DNA from: an uncultured Paracoccaceae bacterium | GTDB taxonomy: Bacteria; Pseudomonadota; Alphaproteobacteria; Rhodobacterales; Rhodobacteraceae | Assembly: GCA_937138255.1 (NCBI GenBank) | Contig: CAKZOU010000047.1 | Span: 19,791-83,790 of the forward strand | Direction: 5' to 3' | DNA length: 64,000 nucleotides | Shown here: positions 18,993 to 32,893 of the stretch, in pieces | Layout: every line of letters begins with the position of its first letter | Position numbering within the stretch: the stretch's first letter is position 1 | The notes under the pieces: generated by a model | Seen by the model: the letters and a program-made list of their open reading frames with translations, nothing else | Told to the model about the DNA's origin: nothing | The model's database searches: none | Program-made: the position numbers and the translations under genes

Positions 18993-20125
18993 CGGCCTTT
19001 CCAGATCCAGCCACCGCCCAGGATGCGGCTGCCGCCGGTCTCGTAGAACACACAGGCCTGACCGGGGCTCACGCCTTCCTCGGCGGTCAGCAATTCCACC
19101 TCGGCTTCGGTTTCCGAGATCGGCCGCAGAATTGCGGGCACAGGCGGACGGGTCGAGCGGACCTTCACGGAAATCTCTCGCTCTGCCTTATTGCTGAAGG
19201 CGCCATCGCCCAGCCAGTTGATCTCGCGCACGGGGATCGTCCGCGTTGCCAATAGGTCTTTCGGGCCGACGACGACCTGCCGCTTGTCCACATCGAGCCG
19301 CACCACATAGAGCGGATCGGCGAGCCCGCCGATGCCAAGGCCTCGGCGTTGGCCGATGGTGTAGTGGATCACGCCGCGATGGGTGCCCAGAACGTTGCCT
19401 TCGGTATCGACAATCTCGCCCGGCTCCGCCGCGCCGGGGCGCAGCTTTTCGATCACCGAGGCGTAATTGCCATTGGGCACAAAGCAGATGTCCTGACTGT
19501 CGGGCTTGTCGGCCACGGCGAGCCCGTATTTGGCGGCAAGCTTGCGGGTCGCATCCTTCGAGGGCAGGTGGCCCAAGGGAAAGCGCAGAAACTCGAGCTG
19601 TTCAGGCGTGGTCGAGAAGAGGAAATAGCTCTGGTCGCGGTTTGCATCCGCCGCGCAATGCAATTCCGGCCCCGCGCCGAGTTTGCGCTGGATGTAATGG
19701 CCGGTGGCCATGCAATCGGCGTCGAGATCGCGGGCGGTTGCCAGAAGATCCTTGAACTTCACCCGCTCGTTGCAGCGGATGCAGGGCACGGGCGTGGCAC
19801 CCGCGAGATAGCTGTCGGCAAACTCGTCGATCACCGCGTCCTTGAAGATATTCTCATAGTCGAGGACGTAATGGGGAAAGCCCATCGCCTCGGCCACACG
19901 GCGGGCATCGTGGATATCCTGCCCTGCACAGCAGGCGCCCTTCTTGGCCAGCGCGGCCCCGTGGTCGTAGAGCTGGAGGGTCACGCCCACGACGTCATAG
20001 CCCTCTTCAGCGAGCTGCGCGGCCACGACCGAGCTGTCCACGCCGCCCGACATTGCGACGACGACGCGCGTCTCGCTGGGCGGCTTGGCAAAGCCAAGCG
20101 AGTTGATCGGGTGCGGGGTGGGCAT
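18989..20125 (-). CDS. mnmA: tRNA-specific 2-thiouridylase MnmA
   Basis: Makes 2-thiouridine at the wobble position 34 of tRNA-Lys, -Glu and -Gln with ATP and persulfide sulfur. It is 378 aa. Seen: the PP-loop [22 protein letters not shown], catalytic CxxC-type cysteines in [17 protein letters not shown] and [25 protein letters not shown], and [22 protein letters not shown] with the second active cysteine. The start is placed at the ATG at 20125; the longer frame to 20197 adds 24 atypical residues. Confidence 0.95.
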   Translation of the reverse strand: MPTPHPINSLGFAKPPSETRVVVAMSGGVDSSVVAAQLAEEGYDVVGVTLQLYDHGAALAKKGACCAGQDIHDARRVAEAMGFPHYVLDYENIFKDAVIDEFADSYLAGATPVPCIRCNERVKFKDLLATARDLDADCMATGHYIQRKLGAGPELHCAADANRDQSYFLFSTTPEQLEFLRFPLGHLPSKDATRKLAAKYGLAVADKPDSQDICFVPNGNYASVIEKLRPGAAEPGEIVDTEGNVLGTHRGVIHYTIGQRRGLGIGGLADPLYVVRLDVDKRQVVVGPKDLLATRTIPVREINWLGDGAFSNKAEREISVKVRSTRPPVPAILRPISETEAEVELLTAEEGVSPGQACVFYETGGSRILGGGWIWKGR

Positions 20126-20252
20126 GTGTTTCCGGCGGGTTACTGAGGTCTGCCGGAATATAGGAAAATACGAAGCACTCTCAAGAGGTGGTTTCACCGG
20201 TCTTTAAATCCCGACCCCCAGTTTCTGCATCGTGGGAACACTGGGGTGTGAA

Positions 20253-20531
20253 ATGTATATCAAGAAAGCAAAGGGGCCGCGCTCGGTGCGGTTGCCTGAC
20301 GGAACATTGATGAGCCTTGCTGATTTGCCTGCGGTCGACACCAAGCGCTGGGTGGCCTCAAGGAAAGCCGCGGTTGTCAGAGCTGTGGCGCACGGGCTGA
20401 TCGAGATCGAAGACGCGCTTGAGGCCTATGGTCTTTCAGAAGACGAGTTCATGGCGTGGGTGCGTGCCGTCGCCGAGCACGGAGAAGATGCGCTTAAAAC
20501 AACAGCCATCCAAAAATATAGACAACCCTAG
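20253..20531 (+). CDS. sciP: SciP-type CtrA inhibitor (DUF1153 protein)
   Basis: 92-aa DNA-binding protein of the DUF1153 family, whose studied member in Caulobacter (SciP) binds and restrains CtrA at its promoters. Seen: a basic N-terminus with KAKGPRSVRLPDGTLMSLADLP, then the helix-turn-helix core RWVASRKAAVVRAVAHGLIEIEDALEAYGLSEDEFMAWVRA split by a short turn, and the KTTAIQKYRQ tail. The length matches SciP closely from the ATG at 20253, which has a GGGGTG site. It lies 91 nt upstream of ctrA on the same strand. The SciP role is inferred from family and location. Confidence 0.85.
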   Translation: MYIKKAKGPRSVRLPDGTLMSLADLPAVDTKRWVASRKAAVVRAVAHGLIEIEDALEAYGLSEDEFMAWVRAVAEHGEDALKTTAIQKYRQP

Positions 20532-20558
20532 ATTGTCAATGCGGAGAATTTCGCTACG

Positions 20559-20573
20559 GTAACGGGTGATTAA
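20559..20573 (+). promoter_or_regulatory. CtrA-box-like site upstream of ctrA
   Basis: GTAA-N7-TTAA, one mismatch from the TTAA-N7-TTAA CtrA consensus. The right half continues as TTAACC, the extended half-site form. It lies 50 nt before the ctrA start, where an autoregulatory site would be expected. The function is inferred. Confidence 0.5.
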
Positions 20574-20622
20574 CCAATGTCGCTCTATCCTGAACGCAAC
20601 GTTACTGTGCGGAGGCCCGAAT

Positions 20623-21336
20623 ATGCGCATCTTGTTGGTGGAGGATGATCCGACAACATCGAAAAGCATCGAAATGATGCTGACCCATGCCAATCTCAAC
20701 GTCTATGCGACGGACCTTGGCGAAGAGGGGATCGATCTGGCCAAGCTCTATGACTATGATCTGATCCTCCTTGACCTTCATTTGCCGGACATGAGCGGGC
20801 ATGAGGTTTTGCGGCAACTGCGGATGGCGCGGGTCGAGACACCGATCCTGATCTTGACCGGCGAGAGCGGGACGGAAAGCAAGTTGCGCGGATTTGGCTT
20901 TGGGGCGGATGACTATATGACCAAGCCGTTTCACCGCGACGAGTTGGTTGCGCGGATTCATGCGATCATCCGGCGCTCGAAAGGGCATTCCCAATCCATC
21001 ATCAATACGGGCCGGATCTCGGTCAATCTCGATGCCAAAACCGTCGATGTCGGCGGGATGCCTGTGCATTTGACCGGCAAGGAATACCAGATGCTGGAGC
21101 TCCTAAGCCTGAGGAAGGGCACCACCCTGACCAAGGAAATGTTTCTCAACCATCTCTATGGGGGAATGGACGAACCAGAGTTGAAGATCATCGATGTGTT
21201 CATCTGCAAGCTTCGAAAGAAACTTTCGGAAGCGACCGGCGGGGAAAACCACATCGAAACAGTCTGGGGCAGAGGTTACGTCCTGAGAGATCCCGAAAAG
21301 GGCAGACAAGCCGAACGGCTGGCCGTCGGCGCCTGA
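20623..21336 (+). CDS. ctrA: Cell-cycle response regulator CtrA
   Basis: OmpR-family response regulator that, in alphaproteobacteria, controls motility, cell cycle and, in Rhodobacterales, gene transfer agent and flagellar genes. It is 237 aa from the ATG at 20623. The receiver domain starts MRILLVEDD (acidic pocket), with phospho-acceptor Asp in [13 protein letters not shown] and conserved Lys in [12 protein letters not shown]. The DNA-binding domain contains the near-invariant CtrA block [19 protein letters not shown] followed by [18 protein letters not shown] and [11 protein letters not shown]. Neighbours are a SciP-type gene upstream and ligA downstream. Confidence 0.96.
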   Translation: MRILLVEDDPTTSKSIEMMLTHANLNVYATDLGEEGIDLAKLYDYDLILLDLHLPDMSGHEVLRQLRMARVETPILILTGESGTESKLRGFGFGADDYMTKPFHRDELVARIHAIIRRSKGHSQSIINTGRISVNLDAKTVDVGGMPVHLTGKEYQMLELLSLRKGTTLTKEMFLNHLYGGMDEPELKIIDVFICKLRKKLSEATGGENHIETVWGRGYVLRDPEKGRQAERLAVGA

Positions 21337-21365
21337 GGCTGGACGCGGAACAGATCGCCGCCTAA

Positions 21366-25657
<4,292 letters not shown>

Positions 25658-25695
25658 GCGCCTCACGGCCGACATTTGCTTATTTGTTCACAAAT

Positions 25696-25710
25696 GTTCT
25701 CATAAAGTTC
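25696..25710 (+). promoter_or_regulatory. LexA (SOS) box, GTTC-N7-GTTC
   Basis: An exact match to the alphaproteobacterial LexA operator GTTC-N7-GTTC. A further GTTC lies one turn upstream at 25686. Two GAAC words follow at 25726 and 25734, giving an inverted repeat in which TGTTCTCAT pairs with ATGAGAACA. A weak promoter (TTGCTT at 25676, CATAAA at 25701) would be covered by the box. It lies 39 nt after recG and 61 nt before the small gene at 25772. Confidence 0.7.
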
Positions 25711-25771
25711 TTTACTTGCGGTTAAGAACATGAGAACAAATCAGCAACAAGCAAGCGTCGAGGTAAGCAAC

Positions 25772-25894
25772 ATGGCCAAAGAAATCAAATCCGCGATCGA
25801 ACGTTCCGCCGATACCCTGATCGTCGATGCGCTCGGCGCTGTCGCCCTTGTCGTGCTGCTTTACGTCAGCCTCACGCTGCCGTCGTTTTTCTGA
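25772..25894 (+). CDS. Small single-pass membrane protein (40 aa) with an SOS-type operator
   Basis: A short frame with an ATG at 25772 and a GAGG ribosome site 8 nt upstream. The first 17 residues are charged and helical (MAKEIKSAIERSADTL). The rest is a hydrophobic segment (ALGAVALVVLLYVSLTLPSFF) that should span the inner membrane once. An in-frame ATG at 25730 would add 14 residues, but it lies inside the operator repeat and has a poor ribosome site. The LexA-type box upstream suggests DNA-damage induction. SOS-induced tiny membrane proteins that block division (SidA in Caulobacter, a different sequence) are a precedent, not a homology claim. Confidence 0.65.
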   Translation: MAKEIKSAIERSADTLIVDALGAVALVVLLYVSLTLPSFF

Positions 25895-26016
25895 TCTGCC
25901 CGGAGCCTGAGGTCTAGGCGCCCGCATCGTCCTGTCCCAACTGCGATGCTTTCAGCCTGTCCCCCCGGTGGCCTTGCCTCTACCGGTGCGGCGCCCCAAG
26001 ACCCGGCTTCTGCCTG

Positions 26017-26054
26017 CCGCCGCCATCCCGTCCCGGATGCGCGGCGGTTTTTTT
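26017..26054 (+). terminator. Intrinsic terminator
   Basis: Stem CCGCCGC+CATCC pairing with GGATG+GCGGCGG (12 bp with one bulged C, 6-nt loop), followed by seven T. It ends the recG/small-protein side and abuts the stop of the convergent scaffold-protein gene. Confidence 0.85.
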
Positions 26055-26496
26055 AAGCGCGTTGGGCCTCGGCAATCGCCTCGAGGATCGCGTCAAAGGT
26101 CAGCAGGATCGAGGCGTGGCGGTTCTTGTAGTCGCGCGCAGGCTCTAGAACCTTGAGCCCCTCGAAAGGCGCAGTGGGCACCGGCCCGCCATCCTTCAAC
26201 ATGGCCGCAAGCTGATCGCGCCCGCGCTGTATATCCTCGGGCGTCAGGCCGACCACGACCGCGCCGATCACCGAAGCCGCCGCTTGCCCCAAGGCACAGG
26301 CCTTCACGTCTTGCCCATAGTCGGCAATCTTGTCGTCCTTCAGGACGAGATCGACGGTGACGGTCGAGCCGCACAGCGGCGAGCGCCTGCGAACGGTGGC
26401 GTCAGGCGCTTTTAGCCGCGCGGTGCGAGGCATGTCGGCGCCAAGGGCAAGGATCTTTGCCGAGTAGAGTTTGATGAGGTCAGTATCGGTCGACAT
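26053..26496 (-). CDS. NifU/IscU-like iron-sulfur cluster assembly scaffold protein
   Basis: 147-aa protein of the NifU-N/IscU/SufU fold family. The start is the ATG at 26496; the longer open frame overlaps hisI on the other strand. Two of the usual three cluster-binding cysteines are in place: [14 protein letters not shown] and [16 protein letters not shown]. Where IscU/SufU have a third cysteine near the C-terminus, this protein has [14 protein letters not shown], with His and Ser but no Cys. It is divergent from hisI. It could be a variant scaffold or a sulfur-transfer accessory protein, and canonical scaffold activity should not be assumed. Confidence 0.82.
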   Translation of the reverse strand: MSTDTDLIKLYSAKILALGADMPRTARLKAPDATVRRRSPLCGSTVTVDLVLKDDKIADYGQDVKACALGQAAASVIGAVVVGLTPEDIQRGRDQLAAMLKDGGPVPTAPFEGLKVLEPARDYKNRHASILLTFDAILEAIAEAQRA

Positions 26497-26568
26497 CGCG
26501 AGTTTGCCCTTTGTCCTTCGCTGCCCTACATAGGCCGGGCACGAGGGATGCAAAAGAGGTTTTGCCCG

Positions 26569-26934
26569 ATGTCTGGCCCCAAGTTCGATCCGGCGACGCT
26601 CAAGTTTGATGCCAATGGCCTCATCCCCGCCATCGCTCAGGATGCCGGGAACGGTGAAGTGCTGATGATGGCCTGGATGAACGCCACTTCGCTCGCGAAA
26701 ACGCTGGAGACCGGCCGCGTCACCTATTGGTCGCGCTCGCGGCAAGAGCTTTGGGCCAAGGGCGAGACCAGCGGCCATATTCAGGAGCTGATCGAGCTGC
26801 GCGTCGATTGTGACCGGGATTGCCTTCTGATGAAGGTCCGCCAGAGCGGCCCCGCCTGCCACACCAACCGGCGGTCCTGTTTCTATACGCTCGTCGAGGA
26901 TGGCACCGAGACCATCACCTCGGACCCGGTCTAG
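26569..26934 (+). CDS. hisI: Phosphoribosyl-AMP cyclohydrolase (HisI)
   Basis: Third step of histidine synthesis: opens the adenine ring of phosphoribosyl-AMP. It is 121 aa, a stand-alone HisI without a HisE domain. Motifs: [28 protein letters not shown] over residues 31-58, [10 protein letters not shown], the zinc/magnesium site [12 protein letters not shown] and [13 protein letters not shown]. The start is the ATG at 26569 rather than the frame opening at 26548. Its stop overlaps the convergent gluQRS stop by 4 nt (CTAG). Confidence 0.95.
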   Translation: MSGPKFDPATLKFDANGLIPAIAQDAGNGEVLMMAWMNATSLAKTLETGRVTYWSRSRQELWAKGETSGHIQELIELRVDCDRDCLLMKVRQSGPACHTNRRSCFYTLVEDGTETITSDPV

Positions 26935-27785
26935 AGCCCGACCAGACGGCGGATATCGCCGGGGCTGGCCCCGTCTTCGCGGTATTTCGCAATGGCGCGG
27001 GCATCGTCGCGCTTGGCAAGCCGCTTGCCCGCCTCGTCGCGAATCAGGCGGTGGTGGTGATAGATCGGCGTGGGCAGCCCCAGAAGCCTTTGCAAAACAA
27101 CGTGAATCCGCGTTGCCTCGAACAAGTCCTGCCCGCGCACCACATGGGTGATCCCCTGCGCTGCATCGTCTAGAACCACGGCGAGGTGATAGGCCACAAA
27201 GCCATCGCGCCGGGCGAGAACGATATCGCCGAGGAGCGCCACCGCAGCTTCGGCGCTGAAGGTGATCTCGCCGCTTTCCCCATTTGGCCCTTCGCCGGTT
27301 TCGGTGAAGGCATAGCTGCCCATCGCTGCGCGGGCCATATCGAGCCGGTGGGCGATGCCGGGCGTGCCGGGGGGCAGTAGTGCTGTCTCGGTGCCTCGGC
27401 AGGTGCCGGGATAGAGGATGCCATCAGGGCCGGTGGGCGGCTCGACGCCTTCCTGCGGGGCCGAGGCTGCCGCAAGGATATCGCGTCGGTTGCAGGCGCA
27501 GCCGTAGAGAAACCCGTTTTGGAACAGATCTTTCAGAACCGCCCGATAGGCCGCGCCGCGTGTCGATTGCCGCATCACCGGCTCGGGCCAAACGATGCCG
27601 AGCCAGTGCAGATCGTCATAGATCTGCGCCTCCCATTCGGTGCGCGCGCGGGTCTGGTCAATATCCTCGATCCGCAACAGGAACTGCCCGCCCGCCGCGC
27701 GGGCCATGTCATAGGCCGCGAGCGCCGAAAAGGCATGGCCGAGGTGCAGGGGGCCGGTAGGCGAGGGCGCGAAGCGGGTGATCAT
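26931..27785 (-). CDS. gluQ: Glutamyl-Q tRNA(Asp) synthetase (GluQRS)
   Basis: Truncated GluRS-like enzyme that attaches glutamate to queuosine at position 34 of tRNA-Asp. It is 284 aa, containing only the catalytic core. The class I HIGH-type motif is [34 protein letters not shown] follows, a cysteine-containing insertion ([10 protein letters not shown] with CRGTE) suits the zinc site of this family, and the KMSKS equivalent is [12 protein letters not shown]. The anticodon-binding domain is absent. It lies 22 nt after trmFO on the same strand. Confidence 0.92.
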   Translation of the reverse strand: MITRFAPSPTGPLHLGHAFSALAAYDMARAAGGQFLLRIEDIDQTRARTEWEAQIYDDLHWLGIVWPEPVMRQSTRGAAYRAVLKDLFQNGFLYGCACNRRDILAAASAPQEGVEPPTGPDGILYPGTCRGTETALLPPGTPGIAHRLDMARAAMGSYAFTETGEGPNGESGEITFSAEAAVALLGDIVLARRDGFVAYHLAVVLDDAAQGITHVVRGQDLFEATRIHVVLQRLLGLPTPIYHHHRLIRDEAGKRLAKRDDARAIAKYREDGASPGDIRRLVGL

Positions 27786-27807
27786 GGGGCCAGCCTAACG
27801 GGCCGCT

Positions 27808-29163
27808 TCAGAGCCCGTCCAGCGGGCTTTGCGCCAGCCACGCCTGCCAATCGGCCTTGGCGCGGTCGGTATAGCCCTTATAGCGGTCTTTCCGGCCACG
27901 ACGGCCGCTGCGGGCGTCTTCAAGCGGCGGGAAGAGTCCGAAATTCACGTTCATCGGCTGGAACGTCTTGGCGACAGCCCCGCCTGTGATATGGGACACA
28001 AGTGCACCCATCGCAGTGGTCGGTGGCACGGGGGGCAATTCACACCCGAGGATTTCGGCGGCGGCCATCCGGCCCGCCAAAAGGCCCATGGCGGCGGATT
28101 CAACATAGCCCTCAACGCCCGTGACTTGGCCCGCGAAGCGGATATTGGGCTTGGATTTGAGGCGCATCTGCGCGTCAAGGAGCGTGGGCGAGTTCAGGAA
28201 GGTGTTGCGGTGAATCCCGCCGAGCCGCGCGAATTGCGCTTTCTCAAGACCGGGAATCTTGCGAAAAACATCGACTTGCGCGCCATACTTCATCTTGGTC
28301 TGGAAGCCGACGATGTTGTAGAGCGTGCCAAGCGCATTGTCGCGGCGCAGCTGCACCACGGCATAGGGCTTGTTTTCCGGATCATGGGCGTTGGTCAGGC
28401 CGATGGGCTTCATCGGCCCAAAGCGCAGCGTCTCTCGGCCGCGCTCGGCCATGACCTCGATCGGCAGGCAACCATCGAAATAGCCCGCTGTCTCGCCCTC
28501 GTGAAACTCGGTCTTGTCGGCAACGAGAAGCGCGTCGATGAAGGCCTCATATTGCGGCTTGGTCATCGGGCAATTGAGATAGGCCGTCCGTTCTTCCTCG
28601 GTCTCGCCCTTGTCATAGCGCGATTGCATCCAGGCCATGTCCATATCGACACTGTCGAAATAGACGATGGGGGCAATGGCATCGAAAAAGGCGAGCGCGG
28701 TGGCTCCGGTCTCGGCTTGGATGGCCTGGCCCAAGGCGGGCGAGGTCAGCGGGCCGGTGGAAAATATCCATTTATCGGTTGAGGGAAGCTCTGCAACCTC
28801 TTCATAAGACACAGAAACCTTTGGATGCGCTACGAGCGCATCGGTGACCGATTCGGCGAAAGGATCACGGTCGACCGCCAAAGCGCCGCCCGCCGGAAGG
28901 CGGTGCCGGGTCGCCATCTCCATGATGATCCCCTTGGCCGCCCGCATCTCCCAATGGAGAAGGCCCACTGCGTTCTGTTCGCTGTCGTCCGAGCGGAAGG
29001 AGTTGGAACAGACCATCTCGGCAAGGTTGCCGGTCTTGTGGGCAAAGGTCTCGACCTTGGGGCGCATCTCGTGGATCACCACGCGCACACCCGCATTGGC
29101 CGCCTGCCAGGCTGCTTCCGATCCGGCCATGCCGCCGCCGACGATATGAAGTGTCTCGCTCAT
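27808..29163 (-). CDS. trmFO: Methylenetetrahydrofolate-tRNA-(uracil-5-)-methyltransferase TrmFO
   Basis: FAD/folate enzyme forming ribothymidine at T54 of tRNAs. It is 451 aa from the ATG at 29163; the open frame continues to 29319 but that part is not family-like. Seen: N-terminal FAD motif [47 protein letters not shown] spread over residues 31-60 (includes one conserved cysteine), [25 protein letters not shown] in the middle region, and C-terminal INPNFGLFP-like [15 protein letters not shown]. It sits upstream of gluQRS. Confidence 0.94.
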   Translation of the reverse strand: MSETLHIVGGGMAGSEAAWQAANAGVRVVIHEMRPKVETFAHKTGNLAEMVCSNSFRSDDSEQNAVGLLHWEMRAAKGIIMEMATRHRLPAGGALAVDRDPFAESVTDALVAHPKVSVSYEEVAELPSTDKWIFSTGPLTSPALGQAIQAETGATALAFFDAIAPIVYFDSVDMDMAWMQSRYDKGETEEERTAYLNCPMTKPQYEAFIDALLVADKTEFHEGETAGYFDGCLPIEVMAERGRETLRFGPMKPIGLTNAHDPENKPYAVVQLRRDNALGTLYNIVGFQTKMKYGAQVDVFRKIPGLEKAQFARLGGIHRNTFLNSPTLLDAQMRLKSKPNIRFAGQVTGVEGYVESAAMGLLAGRMAAAEILGCELPPVPPTTAMGALVSHITGGAVAKTFQPMNVNFGLFPPLEDARSGRRGRKDRYKGYTDRAKADWQAWLAQSPLDGL

Positions 29164-29203
29164 GGCAGCCCGCATAGGGCTTTTGCTGCCGGTTGGAAAG
29201 GGA

Positions 29204-29905
29204 TCAGTTGCCGACGAGCCCGCGCGACCAGAGGCCGGCGAGGGGATCGGGAAAGGCGAAGGACGGCTTCTGCCCGAAGGTATAGGATGCCGCGACGAAG
29301 AGGCAGGCGCGGGTGTCATAGCCGGTCAGGGCATCGGCCCGATAGCCGACCGTGACGACAAAGGGGGTGTTGCGCGGTTGATAGCTGAGGGCCACTTCGG
29401 CCTGAGCCCCGATGGCCGAGATATTAGCCTCGTCAAACTCCGCCACGGTGGTGGAGGCGGAAAAGCTGAAGGTATCGCTCAGGCTGCGCTCCCACGAGGC
29501 GCTCGCGAAGATATAGTCGAGCGCACCGGGGCGGGCGAGGCCACCGCCTGCTCGAATGCCGAAGGTTGTGTCCCCCCCCACCCATACGCCTTCGATCCCA
29601 GCTTCGATGGCCCAGATCGGGGCGTTGTCGAGATCGCTGAATTCAACGAAAGCGCCATAGCGGCGGTCGCTGTCGGGGATGAGGTAAAGATGCGCACCCG
29701 CGCTGGCGAGCAAGCCGCCCGAGGCCGGATCAACGCTGGCGTCAAGCTGGAGACCGTGGTGGGCGGTAATCAGGTAGGACGCCGCAAGGTCGGCCGAGCC
29801 GGTGCTGTCCAGCGCGAGCGTTGCGCCTTCAAAGCCGATCAGGCTGCTCTGCGCCGAGGCGCCGCTATTCAGAAGAAACAAGGAAACAAGGGCCAGTCGC
29901 AGCAT
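29204..29905 (-). CDS. Exported beta-rich protein, function unknown
   Basis: 233-aa protein with a clear signal peptide ([19 protein letters not shown]). The rest alternates hydrophobic and polar residues in strand-like stretches ([23 protein letters not shown] segments, [51 protein letters not shown]), as in small outer-membrane barrels or porin-like surface proteins. It does not end in the usual C-terminal Phe or Tyr but in GLVGN. It lies 40 nt upstream of trmFO on the same strand and downstream of gyrA. I do not recognise a named family. Confidence 0.7.
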   Translation of the reverse strand: MLRLALVSLFLLNSGASAQSSLIGFEGATLALDSTGSADLAASYLITAHHGLQLDASVDPASGGLLASAGAHLYLIPDSDRRYGAFVEFSDLDNAPIWAIEAGIEGVWVGGDTTFGIRAGGGLARPGALDYIFASASWERSLSDTFSFSASTTVAEFDEANISAIGAQAEVALSYQPRNTPFVVTVGYRADALTGYDTRACLFVAASYTFGQKPSFAFPDPLAGLWSRGLVGN

Positions 29906-30036
29906 GGGTCACTCCGGTGAGAAATGCGCCGTTCTGGCTGCGGCCCGCGAGGACGCAGGCAAGCTCATTTCACCGGAATTTCCGAGAATTTGAATGGAAA
30001 TCTTGAGAAAGGGTTAACCGGGGTGCAGGGCCCCGG

Positions 30037-32757
30037 CTATTCCTCGTCCTCGGCCTGTTCGGCGATCCAGGCGACCGAGGCCACCTCTTCGCCCTTGGCG
30101 GTATCGAAGACCTTGACGCCGCCGGCGCTGCGCGATCGGAAGCTGATGCCTTCGACCGGCACGCGGATCGACTGGCCGGTCGAGGTCACCAGCATGATCT
30201 GGTCGCCCATCTCGACCGGGAAGGAGGAGACGATATCGCCGCCCCGCATGGCCTTGTCCATCGCCGTGACACCCATGCCGCCGCGCCCGCGCACCGGATA
30301 ATCGTGGCTCGAGGAAAGCTTGCCCGAGCCTTTGGCGGTGATGGTCAGGATCAGGTTCTCGACCGCCGACATCTCGGCATAGCGCTCGGCCGAAATCGCG
30401 CCGAACACGGCCTCTTCGTCCTCATCCGCCTCGGCCTCGTCGGCCACGCCCGCCATGGCGCGGCGCATCTTGAGATAGCCTGCGCGCTCTTCGGCGGTCG
30501 CGTCGAAATGCCGGATCACGGCCATCGAGACGACCTTGTCATCGCCGCGCAGGCGGATGCCGCGCACACCGGTGGAATCGCGGCCCTTGAAGACCCGCAC
30601 ATCCGTGACGGAGAAGCGGATCGCGCGGCCCGAGTCGGTGACGAGCATGATGTCATCGTCTTCCGAACAGATGCGCGCGTTCACAAGTTCAACCCCTTCG
30701 GGCAGTTTCATCGCGATCTTGCCGTTGCGCATCACATTGGTGAAATCCGACAGGGCATTGCGGCGCACATCGCCCTCGGAGGTGGCGAAGGCGATCTGCA
30801 GGTCGTCCCATTCCTCGTCAGGACGATCAACCGGCATGATCGCGGCAATGGAAACACCCGTCGGGATCGGCAGGATGTTGACGATCGCCTTGCCCTTTGC
30901 CGTGCGCCCCGCCAGCGGTAGGCGCCAGGTCTTGAGCTTGTAGGCCATGCCATCAGTGGTGAAGAACAGAAGCTGGGTATGGGTGTTGGCGACAAAGAGC
31001 GTGGTGACCACGTCCTCTTCCTTGGTCTGCATCGACGAGAGGCCCTTGCCGCCGCGCCGCTGCGAGCGGAACTCGGCCAGAGCGGTGCGCTTGATATAGC
31101 CGCCCGAGGTCACGGTCACGACCATATCCTCGCGCTCGATCAGGTCTTCGTCTTCAAGATCGCCCGCCCAGTCGACAATCTCGGTCCGGCGCGGCACCGC
31201 AAACTGCTCGCGCACTTCGCGCAGCTCGGTCGAGATGATCTCCATGATCCGTTCGCGGCTGGCGAGGATCGCGAGGTATTCCTTGATCTTGCCGGCGAGG
31301 TCTTGCAATTCGTCGGTGACTTCCTGAACGCCGATCTGGGTCAGGCGCTGGAGACGCAGATCAAGGATCGCGCGGGCCTGAACTTCGGAGAGGTTATAAG
31401 TGCCATCCTCGTTCACGGGGTGCAACGGATCGTCGATCAGCTTGAGATATTCGACAATCGCGCCTGCCGGCCAGCGGCGGGTCATCAGCTTTTCGCGGGC
31501 GTCAGCGGCATCGGCCGAGGAGCGGATCGTCGCGACAACCTCGTCGACGTTGGTCACAGCTACGGCCAGACCACACAGCACATGGCTCCGCTCGCGGGCC
31601 TTGCGCAATTCAAAGGCGGTGCGGCGGGCGACAACCTCTTCACGGAAGCTGATGAAGGCCGAGAGGAACCCGTAGAGCGTCAGTTGCTCGGGCCGGCCGC
31701 CATTTAACGCCAGCATATTGCAGCCGAACGAGGTCTGCATCGGGGTGAAGCGGTAAAGCTGGTTCAGAACCACGTCGGGGGTCGCGTCACGCTTGAGCTC
31801 GACCACGACGCGCACGCCGTTGCGGTCGCTCTCGTCCTGCACATGGGCGATGCCTTCGATCCGCTTGTCGCGGGCCGCTTCGGCGATCTTGTCGATCATC
31901 GTCGCCTTGTTGACCTGATAGGGGATCTCGTCGACGACGATGGCCCAGCGATCCTTGCGCAATTCCTCGACGTGGGTCTTGGCGCGGATGATGACCGAGC
32001 CGCGCCCTTCGAGATAGGCTTTGCGGGCGCCGGAGCGGCCAAGCATCAGGCCGCCGGTCGGGAAATCGGGGCCGGGAACATATTCGATCAGGTCTTCGGA
32101 GGAGAGATCCGGGTTGTCGATCAGCGCCAGAGTGGCATCGACCACTTCGCCAAGGTTGTGCGGCGGAATATTCGTCGCCATGCCCACGGCAATACCGCCC
32201 GCGCCATTGACGAGCATATTGGGGAAACGGGCGGGCAGGACGGTCGGCTCGCGGTCTTTCCCATCATAGTTGTCCTGAAAATCGACGGTTTCCTTGTCGA
32301 TATCGGCCAGAAGGAAGGCGGCGGGTTTGTCCATCCGCACTTCGGTATAGCGCATGGCCGCGGCGTTATCGCCGTCCATCGAGCCGAAGTTGCCTTGCCC
32401 ATCCAGAAGCGGCAGCGACATCGAGAAATCCTGCGCCATCCGCACCAGCGCGTCATAGATCGCGCTATCACCGTGGGGGTGGTATTTACCCATGACATCG
32501 CCCACCGGACGGGCCGATTTCCGATAGGGTTTGTCGTGGCTGTTGCCGACCTCGTGCATCGCATAAAGGATGCGGCGGTGAACCGGTTTGAGGCCATCGC
32601 GCAGGTCGGGAATCGCGCGGCTGACGATCACGCTCATGGCGTAATCGAGGTAGGAGGTCTTCAGCTCGTCGGTGATCGAGACGGAGGGGCCATGATACTC
32701 GGGCCGCTTCGGCGCGGTTTCTTCTGCGTTTTCAGGGGTTTCCGGGGTATCGCTCAC
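30037..32757 (-). CDS. gyrA: DNA gyrase subunit A
   Basis: DNA-cleaving subunit of the type II topoisomerase that introduces negative supercoils. It is 906 aa. The catalytic tyrosine is Y137 in [12 protein letters not shown]. The quinolone-determining region reads [20 protein letters not shown] with Ser98 and Asp102 at the positions equivalent to E. coli S83 and D87, the susceptible form. The C-terminal half carries the beta-pinwheel repeats, and the GyrA box is QRRGGKGLS. There is an acidic insertion ([15 protein letters not shown]) in the pinwheel region and an acidic tail (AEDEE). Confidence 0.96.
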   Translation of the reverse strand: MSDTPETPENAEETAPKRPEYHGPSVSITDELKTSYLDYAMSVIVSRAIPDLRDGLKPVHRRILYAMHEVGNSHDKPYRKSARPVGDVMGKYHPHGDSAIYDALVRMAQDFSMSLPLLDGQGNFGSMDGDNAAAMRYTEVRMDKPAAFLLADIDKETVDFQDNYDGKDREPTVLPARFPNMLVNGAGGIAVGMATNIPPHNLGEVVDATLALIDNPDLSSEDLIEYVPGPDFPTGGLMLGRSGARKAYLEGRGSVIIRAKTHVEELRKDRWAIVVDEIPYQVNKATMIDKIAEAARDKRIEGIAHVQDESDRNGVRVVVELKRDATPDVVLNQLYRFTPMQTSFGCNMLALNGGRPEQLTLYGFLSAFISFREEVVARRTAFELRKARERSHVLCGLAVAVTNVDEVVATIRSSADAADAREKLMTRRWPAGAIVEYLKLIDDPLHPVNEDGTYNLSEVQARAILDLRLQRLTQIGVQEVTDELQDLAGKIKEYLAILASRERIMEIISTELREVREQFAVPRRTEIVDWAGDLEDEDLIEREDMVVTVTSGGYIKRTALAEFRSQRRGGKGLSSMQTKEEDVVTTLFVANTHTQLLFFTTDGMAYKLKTWRLPLAGRTAKGKAIVNILPIPTGVSIAAIMPVDRPDEEWDDLQIAFATSEGDVRRNALSDFTNVMRNGKIAMKLPEGVELVNARICSEDDDIMLVTDSGRAIRFSVTDVRVFKGRDSTGVRGIRLRGDDKVVSMAVIRHFDATAEERAGYLKMRRAMAGVADEAEADEDEEAVFGAISAERYAEMSAVENLILTITAKGSGKLSSSHDYPVRGRGGMGVTAMDKAMRGGDIVSSFPVEMGDQIMLVTSTGQSIRVPVEGISFRSRSAGGVKVFDTAKGEEVASVAWIAEQAEDEE

Positions 32758-32893
32758 ACTGTCCGCCTGTCATCCGTCTGGGATCAATATTTAGGTCTCT
32801 GGACTATACCAGACCCCTGATATTGGGTGCAATCGGATAAGGCCCAGAAAGGCCAATGGGGCCGGATTTTATGCCCAGCCCCATGATATCGCG

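Noticed and set aside
30018..30036. CCGGGG/CCCCGG hairpin right after the gyrA stop
   Set aside because: The 6-bp stem lacks a U-run on the minus strand, so I could not support calling it a terminator.
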